From Flavobacterium sp. RSP15 (lineage in GTDB: Bacteria; Bacteroidota; Bacteroidia; Flavobacteriales; Flavobacteriaceae), in contig NZ_RYDL01000001.1 in assembly GCF_003968755.1 (NCBI RefSeq), forward strand, positions 434,001 to 498,000: a stretch of 64,000 nt of DNA, read 5' to 3'. Of the stretch, positions 1 to 8,746 are shown piece by piece (the stretch's first letter is position 1; each line of letters starts with the position of its first letter). The notes beneath the pieces are model-generated. The model was not told the origin of the DNA, did no database searches, and saw nothing but the letters and a program-made list of their open reading frames with translations. The translations under genes and the position numbers were made by a program.

Positions 1-313
1 CAACATCTAAACTGAATACTTTACCTAAATCAAGGTAAACATCATTGTATTCTTCACTTCTATATCCTACAAAGGATACGACAATTTTGTAAGGACCACC
101 AATTCTCATATTCAACATACTGATTCTTCCATCCGCATTGGATAAAGCGGAATACTTAGAACCTGTAGGAATATGAATTGCCTGAACCGTCGCTCCGGGA
201 AGCGTCTCATTGTCAGAACCTCGCACAATCCCTTTGATACTAGAAGTTGTAGTTTGCCCAATGGCAGCACTGAAACTGCATAAAATTAATAATAAAGTAA
301 TGATTCTTTTCAT
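1..313 (-). CDS. TonB-dependent receptor / outer membrane protein, N-terminal part only
   Basis: This is the first 104 codons of a gene that runs off the left edge. The ATG is at 313. It encodes a signal peptide (MKRIITLLLILCSFSAAIGQ) followed by a carboxypeptidase-regulatory-like beta-sandwich, seen in KGIVRGSDNETLPGATV and, later, VSFVGYRSEEY. In Bacteroidota this N-terminal domain is typical of TonB-dependent receptors of the Oar or SusC type, which import nutrients across the outer membrane. The barrel lies outside the window, so the substrate cannot be named. The gene is downstream of, and on the same strand as, the rplI operon, but a terminator separates them. Confidence 0.8.
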   Translation of the reverse strand, partial: MKRIITLLLILCSFSAAIGQTTTSSIKGIVRGSDNETLPGATVQAIHIPTGSKYSALSNADGRISMLNMRIGGPYKIVVSFVGYRSEEYNDVYLDLGKVFSLDV

Positions 314-354
314 TTGTTTAAATTTGTTATTTGTGGCGCAAAATTAAACAAAAA

Positions 355-378
355 AAAATCACTCCTAAGAGTGATTTT
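355..378 (-). terminator. Rho-independent terminator after rplI
   Basis: A 10-bp perfect stem (AAAATCACTC / GAGTGATTTT) with a 4-base loop lies about 30 bp past the rplI stop codon. On the minus strand it is followed by a long T run. It should end transcription of rpsF-rpsR-rplI before the TonB receptor gene. Confidence 0.8.
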
Positions 379-407
379 AATAATGTATTAACAAAATGTT
401 AACAAAT

Positions 408-851
408 TTATGCTTTTTCAGCAATAATTTCATAAGGCAATTCTATAATTACATCTCTGTGTAATCGCACGGTAGCAGCATATTTCCCTGTACGTTTTAC
501 GATTCCGCTTGTGATGAATTTTCTGTCAATTACTTGACCACCTTTAACTAAAGCTGCAGCGATATCAATATTTGTGATTGAACCAAATAGTTTTTCACCT
601 CCTGCTTTTGCGAAGATCTTAATTTCGATCGCTTTCAAAGCTTCTGCTAAGGCTTGCGCATCTGCAACTACTTTAGCTTCTTTATGAGCTCTTTGTTTTA
701 GGTTTTCAGCTAATACTTTCTTTGCAGAAGATGTTGCTAAATGAGCGTGTCCTTGTGGAATTAGAAAATTACGTCCGTATCCGTTTTTTACAGAAACGAT
801 ATCATCTTTAAATCCTAAATTTTGAACGTCTTGTCTTAAAATAAGTTCCAT
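408..851 (-). CDS. rplI: 50S ribosomal protein L9
   Basis: Protein of 147 residues, the usual length for L9. The N-terminus has the L9 signature, with MELILRQDVQNLG followed by a G-Y-G-RN-F-LIPQG-A segment that binds 23S rRNA. A helix and a C-terminal domain follow. It is the last gene of the rpsF-rpsR-rplI operon on the minus strand, 66 bp after rpsR, and is followed by a strong terminator. It is expected to be co-regulated with the other two ribosomal proteins. Nothing is unusual about it. Confidence 0.97.
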   Translation of the reverse strand: MELILRQDVQNLGFKDDIVSVKNGYGRNFLIPQGHAHLATSSAKKVLAENLKQRAHKEAKVVADAQALAEALKAIEIKIFAKAGGEKLFGSITNIDIAAALVKGGQVIDRKFITSGIVKRTGKYAATVRLHRDVIIELPYEIIAEKA

Positions 852-917
852 GTTGTTGTCCTTTTATATAGAAGTTAGGTTTCGTATTTCAGAAAACCAA
901 CAACTGTTAATTTTTTA

Positions 918-1214
918 TTATTTTAGTAAATCAGCCACATATGGCATTAATGCTAAGTGACGTGCTCTTTTTACAGCAACAGACACTTTTCTTTGGTACT
1001 TCAATGAAGTTCCTGTTAAACGACGAGGAAGTATTTTTCCTTGCTCATTAACAAATTTCAATAAGAAATCAGCATCTTTATAATCAATATATTTGATGCC
1101 TGATTTTTTGAAACGACAATACTTTTTAGTTTTGTTTGTTTCTATATTTAAAGGCGTAAGATATCTGATATCACCGTCTTTTTTTCCTGAAGCTGATTGT
1201 TGTAATGTTGCCAT
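918..1214 (-). CDS. rpsR: 30S ribosomal protein S18
   Basis: Protein of 98 residues. The S18 core is clear: [20 protein letters not shown], then [19 protein letters not shown] and [16 protein letters not shown]18 binds 16S rRNA with S6 on the platform of the small subunit. The gene starts 5 bp after the rpsF stop, so the two are almost certainly co-transcribed. The N-terminal extension of about 20 residues is common in Bacteroidota. Confidence 0.97.
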   Translation of the reverse strand: MATLQQSASGKKDGDIRYLTPLNIETNKTKKYCRFKKSGIKYIDYKDADFLLKFVNEQGKILPRRLTGTSLKYQRKVSVAVKRARHLALMPYVADLLK

Positions 1215-1219
1215 AATAA

Positions 1220-1561
1220 TTAAGCTTTTGTAGATTTTAATTTAGTTCTTCTTCTTTCAGCCCACGAAATAGCATGTTTATCAAGACTTACAGTCAAGAA
1301 ACGCATTACTCTTTCGTCACGTCTAAATTCAGTTTCAAAAGCAATAAGCACTTCTCCAGCTACCTTGAATTCGAATAAATGGTAAAAACCACTTTTTTTG
1401 TTTTGAATTTCGTACGCCATTTTTTTTAGGCCCCAGTCTTCTTTCGACACCATTTCTGCTCCTCTACTAGTAAGAAAATCTTCAAATTTGCTTACTGTTT
1501 CCTTTACCTGGACTTCAGATAAAACGGGATTTAAAATGAAAACAGTTTCATAATGATTCAT
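1220..1561 (-). CDS. rpsF: 30S ribosomal protein S6
   Basis: Protein of 113 residues starting [16 protein letters not shown], the canonical S6 N-terminus. The frame is open for another 49 codons upstream (to 1708). That extension is Lys/Phe-rich, has no S6 similarity and runs through the promoter region, so the ATG at 1561 is the better start. S6 forms a heterodimer with S18 on the 30S platform. First gene of the rpsF-rpsR-rplI operon, divergent from the LytTR regulator gene. Confidence 0.95.
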   Translation of the reverse strand: MNHYETVFILNPVLSEVQVKETVSKFEDFLTSRGAEMVSKEDWGLKKMAYEIQNKKSGFYHLFEFKVAGEVLIAFETEFRRDERVMRFLTVSLDKHAISWAERRRTKLKSTKA

Positions 1562-1727
1562 AAATATAAATTTATTTGTTATTTGGGTGCAAAAGTAATC
1601 AATATTTTTTGTTTCACAAATCTTATTTCGTTTTTTTGCTCTACATTTAAAAAAATCGATAAAATTATTTTTTTTTGTAAATAAAAAAGTAGTAGATTTA
1701 CTTAACAAAATCTAATACTGAAATTTT

Positions 1728-2423
1728 ATGAAACTAAACTGTGTTATAGTTGATGATAGTTCTATCCAGAGGATGATTATTACAAAGTTAGTTAATATTC
1801 ATCAAAATTTACACCTAATAGCAGATTTTTCTAACGCCATAGAAGCAAAAAGCTGTATGTCTGTTCACAATGTAGACTTAATATTTCTAGACATAGAAAT
1901 GCCAGTGATCAGTGGTTTTGATTTTCTAGATGGCTTAAAAGTACAACCTCAAATTATTTTCATTACTTCCAAGGCAGAATACGCCATGAAAGCGTTTGAT
2001 TATGACGCAACAGACTACCTTCAAAAACCAATTACAATTGATCGATTTAACGCCTCTGTCAAAAGAGCCATTGATTTTCACTTACTCAAAAAAGAGAATA
2101 AAGAAGATGAAGGCGAGCATATTTTTATAAAAAGTAATTTGAAAAAATTGAAAATTTTTACTTCAAAAATAAAATGGATTGAAGCCTTTGGAGATTATGT
2201 CAGAGTCGTTACCGAAGAGGATAGTAATCTGGTACTCTCTACAATGAAATCTTTTGAAAATGATCTGTCCAAAGATAAATTTGTCAGAGTTCATAAATCT
2301 TATATTATTAATATCGATAAGGTAGAACGCTTCAATAGCAAATATGCCGAAATTGGGATGACAAAAATTCCTTTGAGCCGACACAAAAAAGAAGATCTAG
2401 TACGAGCCCTTTCCTTTTCTTAA
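1728..2423 (+). CDS. LytTR-family response regulator
   Basis: Protein of 231 residues. Residues 1-120 are a receiver domain with the acidic pair D9-D10 and the probable phospho-acceptor D55 (LIFLDIEMP). Residues about 127-231 are a LytTR DNA-binding domain (IKWIEAFGDYVRVVT ... FVRVHKSYIINIDKVER). Such regulators are normally activated by a LytS/YehU-type membrane histidine kinase. No kinase gene is adjacent, so it looks like an orphan. It is divergent from rpsF (166 bp shared spacer) and ends 10 bp from the end of the convergent priA. The target genes are unknown. Confidence 0.9.
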   Translation: MKLNCVIVDDSSIQRMIITKLVNIHQNLHLIADFSNAIEAKSCMSVHNVDLIFLDIEMPVISGFDFLDGLKVQPQIIFITSKAEYAMKAFDYDATDYLQKPITIDRFNASVKRAIDFHLLKKENKEDEGEHIFIKSNLKKLKIFTSKIKWIEAFGDYVRVVTEEDSNLVLSTMKSFENDLSKDKFVRVHKSYIINIDKVERFNSKYAEIGMTKIPLSRHKKEDLVRALSFS

Positions 2424-2433
2424 TTCCCATTAA

Positions 2434-4914
2434 TCAATAAAAATCTACATTTGAAGTTACTTTTATAGCTCTGAACTGAGCAACAGCCTCAAAACTATTT
2501 AGCATTTTCTGAATCGTTCTCTTCGTGTTCCCAATAGACACATTTTGAGGTATTTTGATAATAATCATACGAATGTATTCGTTTCTAATCCTGCTGATAG
2601 CCGGTTCTTCCGGACCCAATACTGGCATATTTAAGTTTTGACTTATCACTTGATACAGCCACATAGCACCTTCCTTTAACTTATCAAAATCACGTTGTTT
2701 TAGCGTTAGTTTTATAAGCCTGAAATACGGTGGATATTTATAAATTTGTCGGTCATACAATTGTTCGTTATACATTCCAAAATAATCGTTCTTAGTCACT
2801 TGTTGTATTGTATTGTGATTGGGATTGTAGGTTTGTATGATCACTTTCCCTTGTTTTTGAGAACGTCCTGCTCTACCGGCAACTTGAGTCATCATCTGAA
2901 AACTTCTCTCAAAAGCCCTAAAATCAGGATGATATAACATATTATCCGCATTCATTATTCCTACTAAACTCACGTTGTCAAAATCCAACCCTTTGGCCAG
3001 CATTTGGGTCCCTACTAATATGTCCATTTCTCTGTTCTTAAAACTATCAATGATTTTTTCGAAACCAAATTTTCCTCGGGTCGTATCCTGATCCATTCTC
3101 CCTATTTTTGAATTTGGAAAAATAGACAGTAATTCTTGTTCAATTTGTTCGGTTCCAAAGCCTTTTGTAGTCAAATCAACACTAAAACATTCGTGACAAT
3201 GAGTAGGTTTAGCCATGGTGTATCCACAATAATGACAACGCAACTGGTTTTTATGCTTGTGATAGGTCAAACTTACGTCGCACTGTTGGCATTGAGGTAC
3301 ATGACCGCAAGTAATACATTCAATTACAGGAGAATATCCTCTACGGTTTTGAAACAAAATCACTTGTTCTCCTAAAGACAACGCGTTTGTAATTTCTTCA
3401 ATTAAAACGTCACTAAAATGTCCTGTCATTTTTTTTCGAAAGTATTTGTCTTTCAAATCCACCAATTCAATATTGGGCATCCTGACATTCCCGAAACGTT
3501 CCGAAATTTCGACCAGGCCAAATTTATCTGATTTGGCATTAAAATACGTTTCTATACTTGGCGTAGCAGAACCCAAAAGCACTTTTGCCTTGTGTGAATG
3601 TGCTAAAACTATAGCCGCATCCCGGGCGTGATATCGCGGAGCCGGATCTGCCTGCTTGAAGGTTTGCTCGTGTTCTTCATCTACAATTATGAACCCTAAA
3701 TTATGAAAAGGCAAAAACAACGCTGACCTTGCTCCAATTACCACTTGTGCTTTCTCAGAATTTTGCAAAACTTGATTCCACACTTCAATCCGTTCATTAT
3801 TGCTGTATTTCGAATGAAACACCGCTACTTTATTTCCAAAATAACTTCTTAATCGGCCTACTAATTGAGTCGTCAAGGCAATTTCAGGTAGTAAATACAG
3901 GATTTGTTTTCCCGTTGCCAAATATTCTTCAATGAGTTTGATGTAAATTTCCGTTTTTCCACTGGATGTTACTCCGTGTAATAAACAGACTTCTTTTAGA
4001 ATAAAACGATCTTTAATTTCTTCGAAAGCAGCTTGTTGCGCCTGACTCAACTGTAATTCTTCATCACGAATTTTTCCGTTGAAATGTACTCTGTCTTCCT
4101 GCAAAAAATAATCTTCGAATATTTCTTTCTCGATTAAAGCTTTAACAATTGCCGAAGAAGAATTAGCTTGCTCCACTAATTTTTTTACGGTAATGGGTTT
4201 AGCTCCGTTCTTTTCGGCCTCGCCTTGGGACTTTTGCGTTGCGCTCAATTGAAAATAGTGCATTACAACTTCCTTTTGTTTGTTGGCATTTTTCAGCGTC
4301 TCAAGTAATTCGCTTAAGCCTTGATTGGATTCGTATTTGGGGTGCAGCCGCACGTAGCGAACTAATTTAGGTTTGTAGCTTTCCTGTATTTCTTCCTGAA
4401 GCACCAAGATGTTCTTATCAACTAGTTTTTGAATAACAGGAAAGATATTTTTCTTGTTTAAAATAGCAATAATATCTTGAATTTTTAGCGAATTCTGCTG
4501 TTGCAAAGCTTCGTAAACCAGGAACTCATCATCGGAAAGGAGATTGGTATCTACAAATAAATTCGTTTTTTGAGAAATCAGGGTTTCGCTTTCCAGCAAA
4601 AGAGCACTTGGCATGGCACCACGATACACATCTCCAATGGCACACATATAATAGGAAGCGATCCACTGCCAATGTGCAATCTGGATTTCAGTTACGATGG
4701 GCTTTTCATCCAGAATTTGATGGATTTCCTTCGCATCATACAACTCTGGTTTGTTTTGATGAGTTTCAATAACTAAAGCCGTAAAAATTTTACTTTTCCC
4801 AAAAGGAACAGCTACCCGCATTCCTTTTTTGATGTACAGAAACTCTGTTTCGGAAACGCTATACGTGAATGTTTTAGCTAAGGAAAGAGGTAAAATTACT
4901 TCTGCAAAATACAT
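2434..4914 (-). CDS. priA: Primosomal protein N' (replication restart helicase PriA)
   Basis: Protein of 826 residues. An N-terminal DNA-binding domain starts YFAEVILPLSLAKTFTYSV. A superfamily 2 helicase core follows with Walker A GVTSSGKTEIY, Walker B DEEH and the motif GSATPS. An eight-Cys zinc region sits between the helicase lobes (CITCGHVPQCQQC, then CHYCGY and CHEC). The late motifs VGTQMLAKGLDF and TQVAGRAGRS are also present. PriA reloads the replisome at stalled forks. The length is somewhat above the enterobacterial protein, as usual in Bacteroidota. Confidence 0.96.
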   Translation of the reverse strand: MYFAEVILPLSLAKTFTYSVSETEFLYIKKGMRVAVPFGKSKIFTALVIETHQNKPELYDAKEIHQILDEKPIVTEIQIAHWQWIASYYMCAIGDVYRGAMPSALLLESETLISQKTNLFVDTNLLSDDEFLVYEALQQQNSLKIQDIIAILNKKNIFPVIQKLVDKNILVLQEEIQESYKPKLVRYVRLHPKYESNQGLSELLETLKNANKQKEVVMHYFQLSATQKSQGEAEKNGAKPITVKKLVEQANSSSAIVKALIEKEIFEDYFLQEDRVHFNGKIRDEELQLSQAQQAAFEEIKDRFILKEVCLLHGVTSSGKTEIYIKLIEEYLATGKQILYLLPEIALTTQLVGRLRSYFGNKVAVFHSKYSNNERIEVWNQVLQNSEKAQVVIGARSALFLPFHNLGFIIVDEEHEQTFKQADPAPRYHARDAAIVLAHSHKAKVLLGSATPSIETYFNAKSDKFGLVEISERFGNVRMPNIELVDLKDKYFRKKMTGHFSDVLIEEITNALSLGEQVILFQNRRGYSPVIECITCGHVPQCQQCDVSLTYHKHKNQLRCHYCGYTMAKPTHCHECFSVDLTTKGFGTEQIEQELLSIFPNSKIGRMDQDTTRGKFGFEKIIDSFKNREMDILVGTQMLAKGLDFDNVSLVGIMNADNMLYHPDFRAFERSFQMMTQVAGRAGRSQKQGKVIIQTYNPNHNTIQQVTKNDYFGMYNEQLYDRQIYKYPPYFRLIKLTLKQRDFDKLKEGAMWLYQVISQNLNMPVLGPEEPAISRIRNEYIRMIIIKIPQNVSIGNTKRTIQKMLNSFEAVAQFRAIKVTSNVDFY

Positions 4915-4991
4915 TTATAATCAATTATGAGTTATCAATTTGAGTGATGTGTTGAATTTTTACTTTGAACCCATAACTGCTAATTTTACAC

Positions 4992-5420
4992 TTATTTTAC
5001 TCTGTTCCAAGTTTGTGTTCTTCCAAATAAGGCCACGCCAATATATCCTCGAACGTCCAGTTTATCACTACCATTCAAAACCAGAAAACATTTGTAGAGC
5101 TTCCCCGTAGTTGGATCCAAAATTTTTCCTGAATTGTATTCTTTACCATCTTTAGTAAGGCCTTTGATAATCACAAGCCCCATAATAGGCTTATTTTTTT
5201 CATCACCGGAACATGCTGTACATACACTTTTTTTCTTTTCGGAGTCTAATATGTCAACGATTTTTCCGTAAATTTTACCGGAACGTTCGTAGATTTCGAC
5301 TATTGATTTGGCTTTGCCAGTTTTGTCGTCAATGGTTTTCCATTTTCCGATAACGCTATGCGTTTGTCCATAAAAGGCCATCGAAATAAATAATGCCAGA
5401 ATTGTAATTGTATTTTTCAT
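4992..5420 (-). CDS. DUF2147 domain-containing secreted protein
   Basis: Protein of 142 residues with a Sec signal peptide (MKNTITILALFISMAFYGQ). The DUF2147 pattern follows: SVIGKWKTIDDKTGKAKSIV, CTACSGDEKNKP, GLTKDGKEYNSGKILDPTTG and VRGYIGVALFGRTQTW. The fold is a small lipocalin-like beta-barrel, and no biochemical role is established. The two Cys of CTAC may form a disulfide after export. It lies between priA and the yihY/nadC pair on the same strand, separated from yihY by an intergenic repeat. Confidence 0.85.
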   Translation of the reverse strand: MKNTITILALFISMAFYGQTHSVIGKWKTIDDKTGKAKSIVEIYERSGKIYGKIVDILDSEKKKSVCTACSGDEKNKPIMGLVIIKGLTKDGKEYNSGKILDPTTGKLYKCFLVLNGSDKLDVRGYIGVALFGRTQTWNRVK

Positions 5421-5433
5421 TTTTTTTCTTTTT

Positions 5434-5496
5434 AGAGCCCTTATAGCCTTGAAAATCTTGCCACGGCAAGAAACGAATAGCAGGAAATAACTCTTA
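5434..5496. repeat. Dispersed intergenic repeat, copy 1
   Basis: A stretch of about 62 bp with conserved ends (GCCCTTATAGCC, TGAAAATC, then AGCAGGAAATAACTCTTAA) around a small hairpin CTTGCC-ac-GGCAAG at 5457-5470. A second copy with the same flanks but a different hairpin sequence lies at 21343-21412. It sits in the 102-bp gap between yihY and the DUF2147 gene. From memory, similar sequences occur widely between Flavobacterium genes; I could not verify this. Confidence 0.6.
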
Positions 5497-5522
5497 ATTT
5501 TGATACTGTTTTGATTTGAAAA

Positions 5523-6431
5523 TTATACTTTTTTTGCTTTCAGTTTATTTACTGTGGCATTCAATTCAAAACCCAACAGTAATATCATGCAGTTGATCCA
5601 AATATAAAACATCAAGACCAATAATGTTCCTATTGAGCCATATAATTCATTGTATTGTGAAAATTTTGTGACCCAAATTCCAAAACCGTATGAATCCAGC
5701 AGAATCAATATTGTTGTAAATATAGAGCCAATAGAGATAAAAGCTCTGTTTTTATAATATTTAGTTCCAAACTTAAAAAGTATAGATGTAGTAGTTAAAA
5801 TCATCAAAATCACGAATGCATATCGTCCTAAAACAATTAGTTGCAGCTGATCGCTAAATACTGTTTTCTGTATAAATACCTCAAAAACAACAATTATTGC
5901 AACCGTTACAATTAAAAGGAAAGACAGCAATAATGACATTCCTAGTGCGACTAAATACTGACGGATAAACCCTCGCTTGATCAGGACGTGTCTGGAAGAT
6001 TCAAAACCTCCAAGAATTCCATTTAACCCGTTTGCCATTAATAAAATGGAGAGTAAAAACCCATAGGAAACTAATCCTGAGTGGCTGTTATTAAGAATAT
6101 CATTGATGATTTTATAAATAGCATCATAGGTATTGGGCGGAACTCCATCCTTTACAAATTGAAGAAAATCATTCTGAAAACCTTCAATAGGTATATAAGG
6201 AATAAGATTTAAGATGAACAGCGCAAAAGGAAATAAGGCCATAAAAAAACTAAATGCAATTGCACTGGCGTGATAGGTCAACGCACTCTCCACAATCCCA
6301 AGTCCGTATAGTTCTAACAAATCGTATAATGACAAGCCTTCTAGCCAAGGAAGCTTGATCTTTTTTAACACATGAACCAGATTCCGAATTATCGGGATTT
6401 TTTCGAGCTTAACCTCTATCTCTTTACTCAT
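5523..6431 (-). CDS. YihY/virulence factor BrkB family membrane protein
   Basis: Protein of 302 residues with about six membrane segments. The BrkB family pattern is ALTYHASAIAFSFFMALFPFALFILNLIPYIP near residue 50 and GSIGTLLVLMFYIWINCMILLLGFELNA near the C-terminus. The frame is open 25 codons further upstream inside nadC. The ATG at 6431 overlaps the nadC stop as ATGA, so I chose that start; it suggests translational coupling. Despite older RNase BN annotations, these proteins are inner membrane proteins of uncertain transport role. Confidence 0.88.
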   Translation of the reverse strand: MSKEIEVKLEKIPIIRNLVHVLKKIKLPWLEGLSLYDLLELYGLGIVESALTYHASAIAFSFFMALFPFALFILNLIPYIPIEGFQNDFLQFVKDGVPPNTYDAIYKIINDILNNSHSGLVSYGFLLSILLMANGLNGILGGFESSRHVLIKRGFIRQYLVALGMSLLLSFLLIVTVAIIVVFEVFIQKTVFSDQLQLIVLGRYAFVILMILTTTSILFKFGTKYYKNRAFISIGSIFTTILILLDSYGFGIWVTKFSQYNELYGSIGTLLVLMFYIWINCMILLLGFELNATVNKLKAKKV

Positions 6432-7285
6432 ATTGCTTTTAAACTCAAATCCATGTTGTAAACGGAATGCGTTAAGGCACCTGACGAAATATAATCTACT
6501 CCACATTCTGCATACTTGCGAATGGTATTTTCATTTATATTTCCGGAAGATTCAGTCCGGCATTTATCCCCAATCAAAGCTACTGCTTTTATCGTATCTT
6601 CATAATTAAAATTATCAATCAAAATCCGATATATTCCTTCACTTTCGAGAATTTCTTTTATTTCAGCTAAGTTTCTGGCTTCGACAATGATTTTAAGATC
6701 CAGATTATTTTCCTTGAGGTAGGCTTTGGTTTTGGCAATGGCCAAGGTAATTCCGCCCGCAAAATCAATATGATTGTCCTTGAGCATTATCATATCGTAC
6801 AAAGCATACCGGTGGTTTTCGCCGCCGCCAATTTTGACCGCCCATTTCTCACAGGCCCTGAATCCCGGTGTTGTTTTGCGGGTATCGAGAATTTTTGTAT
6901 TTAGCCCTGCTACTAAACGAACGTATTCTTTGGTTTTAGTTGCTATAGCTGACATTCTTTGCATTGAATTCAAAACTACACGTTCTGATTTTAAAATAGA
7001 TTGTGAACTTCCCGAAACATGAAAAACAACATCTCCCTTTTTTACTGAAGTTCCATCCTCAATGAAAGTCTCTATTTGTAAGTTAGAGTCTATGTAATCA
7101 AAAATCATTTTGGCAAAAGCCACGCCTGCAATAATACCGTCCTCTTTTACCAATAATTTTGCCTTTCCTGTGGCCGATGCAGGAATACTCGCCAAAGAGC
7201 TATAATCTCCAGGGCCCACATCCTCCCGAATGGCGTTTTGTATTAGTATTTGTAACTCGTTATTGAATTGTGCTTCGCTAATCAT
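6428..7285 (-). CDS. nadC: Nicotinate-nucleotide pyrophosphorylase (carboxylating), quinolinate phosphoribosyltransferase
   Basis: Protein of 285 residues. It converts quinolinate and PRPP to nicotinate mononucleotide, releasing CO2 and PPi, in de novo NAD synthesis. Family motifs are present: IREDVGPGDYSS, DTRKTTPGFR, GGGENHRYALYDMIMLKDNH, IIVEARNLAE and ESSGNINENTIRKYAECGVDYISSGAL. It overlaps the downstream yihY-like gene by 4 bp (ATGA). nadA and nadB are not in the window. Confidence 0.96.
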   Translation of the reverse strand: MISEAQFNNELQILIQNAIREDVGPGDYSSLASIPASATGKAKLLVKEDGIIAGVAFAKMIFDYIDSNLQIETFIEDGTSVKKGDVVFHVSGSSQSILKSERVVLNSMQRMSAIATKTKEYVRLVAGLNTKILDTRKTTPGFRACEKWAVKIGGGENHRYALYDMIMLKDNHIDFAGGITLAIAKTKAYLKENNLDLKIIVEARNLAEIKEILESEGIYRILIDNFNYEDTIKAVALIGDKCRTESSGNINENTIRKYAECGVDYISSGALTHSVYNMDLSLKAI

Positions 7286-7570
7286 TTTATAGAAAATTTA
7301 TGGAATGCTAAGGTAGCATATATTTTATGGATTTGAAAATTTGCGGGTTGGCTTCTTTGGATAAAGAGACAAATGAATCCATTTTACCAAGAAAAAAACT
7401 AGACGTATTAAAGATTCAATTGTAGAAAACAACACAGTTCCCATACGCAATTACAGCTTTGCAAATTGATTTTAGGCTCCCTAGCTATTTAAACCCATAA
7501 ATCAATTGTTTGTTTAGGGCAGTACTATTTAAAATCCTATATTTGAATTTAGTAACTAAATCACTATTTT

Positions 7571-8005
7571 ATGAAATCTTATTTTAGCGTGCTTTTTGTA
7601 TCGTCACTACTTTTTATTTCTTGTAAAAAGGAAGTAGACACACAAAATACTACCCCAACAAATATCGTTCCTTTTACTGAGGTTGGCAGACAAATGCAGA
7701 ACCAATCGCAAACTGCCACTCAGCAACAACAAAATAAGGATCCTACTGCTGTTGCCACTGGCGCGAATCCAGCTCATGGTCAACCTGGTCACCGATGTGA
7801 TATAGCCGTTGGTGCTCCTTTGAACTCCCCGGCTGCTACAAATGCTTCTGCTACGCCACAACAAAACGCGCCTGTTCAGGCCAATACTGTCTCAACTGCA
7901 ACAACGCAAGACCAGGGAACTCCAACGGCTGAAGGAATGAATCCGCCACACGGACAAACCAATCACCGCTGTGATATTGCTGTGGGTGCTCCGTTGCCTA
8001 AATAG
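7571..8005 (+). CDS. Lipoprotein with two NPxHGQxxHRCDIAVGAPL repeats
   Basis: Protein of 144 residues. The lipobox ends FISC with Cys18 lipidated. The middle is Gln/Asn/Thr/Ala-rich and looks disordered. Two near-identical motifs stand out: residues 66-85 (NPAHGQPGHRCDIAVGAPLN) and 124-142 (NPPHGQTNHRCDIAVGAPL). Each repeat carries two His and one Cys in the same spacing, so metal or heme binding is possible, but this is inference. I recall the motif from unnamed flavobacterial lipoproteins. A -7 promoter element TATATTTG lies at 7538-7545. No function can be assigned. Confidence 0.8.
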   Translation: MKSYFSVLFVSSLLFISCKKEVDTQNTTPTNIVPFTEVGRQMQNQSQTATQQQQNKDPTAVATGANPAHGQPGHRCDIAVGAPLNSPAATNASATPQQNAPVQANTVSTATTQDQGTPTAEGMNPPHGQTNHRCDIAVGAPLPK

Positions 8006-8030
8006 GAATTTGAATCCTCCTCAAAAATAA

Positions 8031-8068
8031 AAAATGGGCGCAAATCCTCAAGTGTTTAGGCCCGTTTT
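8031..8068 (+). terminator. Terminator after the repeat lipoprotein
   Basis: An interrupted hairpin AAAATGGGC / GCCCGTTTT (one G-T pair) with a 20-base loop, followed by a T-rich run. It lies 25 bp past the stop at 8005. Confidence 0.5.
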
Positions 8069-8113
8069 AGTTTTTGAATCCTACCGCGTGATAGTAATTT
8101 GTTCAGCGTAAAT

Positions 8114-8626
8114 ATGTTACAATACCAACCAACAATGACACCTGTACTAATTTTTGATTTTAATTTAAATAGCGATCTAAGCAATTGGAAAATTGTAAAT
8201 GATGCTGTAATGGGAGGAATGTCAGAAAGTACATGCTATCGGAACTCAAATGGAAAAGGAACTTTTGAAGGTACTGTTTCATTAGAAAACAATGGCGGAT
8301 TTTGTGCTGTGAAATATGTTTTTGAACCAATGTATCTAAAACCTGCTAAACATATTTGCATCCACATTAAAGGAGACGGCAAACAATACCAATTTAGAGT
8401 GAAGATAAATCGTACAGATTCCCATTCGTACGTATTCCCTTTTCAGACTACCACAGATTGGCAAACAATTGAAATTCCATTCACCCAGTTGTATCCAGCT
8501 TTCAGAGGACGAAAATTAGATCAGTCTAATTATGACGGATCAAAATTAGAGGAAATTGCTTTCCTGATAGGCAATAAGATAGAAGAGTCCTTTCAATTAC
8601 TAATTGATCGCATTGAGGTAAAATAA
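8114..8626 (+). CDS. CIA30 family protein (NADH dehydrogenase intermediate-associated 30-like)
   Basis: Protein of 170 residues. The CIA30 fold pattern is clear: WKIVNDAVMGGMSEST near the start, GTFEGTVSLENNGGFCAVKY, IHIKGDGKQYQFRVKIN and a closing ISFLIGNK-type strand (IAFLIGNKIEESFQLLIDRIEV). In eukaryotes CIA30 helps assemble complex I; the bacterial proteins are uncharacterised galactose-binding-like domains. A TTG at 8099 would add five residues, but the first ATG is at 8114, and another at 8135 is also possible. It has no signal peptide. Confidence 0.8.
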   Translation: MLQYQPTMTPVLIFDFNLNSDLSNWKIVNDAVMGGMSESTCYRNSNGKGTFEGTVSLENNGGFCAVKYVFEPMYLKPAKHICIHIKGDGKQYQFRVKINRTDSHSYVFPFQTTTDWQTIEIPFTQLYPAFRGRKLDQSNYDGSKLEEIAFLIGNKIEESFQLLIDRIEVK

Positions 8627-8717
8627 ATAGCATCTTAGCTTTCGTAATTTTATAAATTTAAAAATCAGATTATTAATTTCCATTAAAGAGAATGTAATGT
8701 AAAACTGCTAATTTTTC

Positions 8718-8725
8718 TATCTTTG
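8718..8725 (+). promoter_or_regulatory. -7 element of the rlmH promoter
   Basis: TATCTTTG matches the Bacteroidota -7 consensus TAnnTTTG and lies 21 bp before the rlmH ATG. No clear TTTG -33 element is seen at the expected distance. Confidence 0.5.
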
Positions 8726-8746
8726 CATCTCTGAAATCTAACAAAA

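Noticed and set aside
1562..1708. Long N-terminal extension of S6 (49 codons)
   Set aside because: The extension is Lys/Phe-rich, has no S6 similarity and lies in the promoter region; MNHYETVF at 1561 is the canonical start.
6432..6506. 25-codon upstream extension of the YihY-like protein
   Set aside because: It lies inside nadC, and the ATGA overlap at 6428-6431 gives a natural start.
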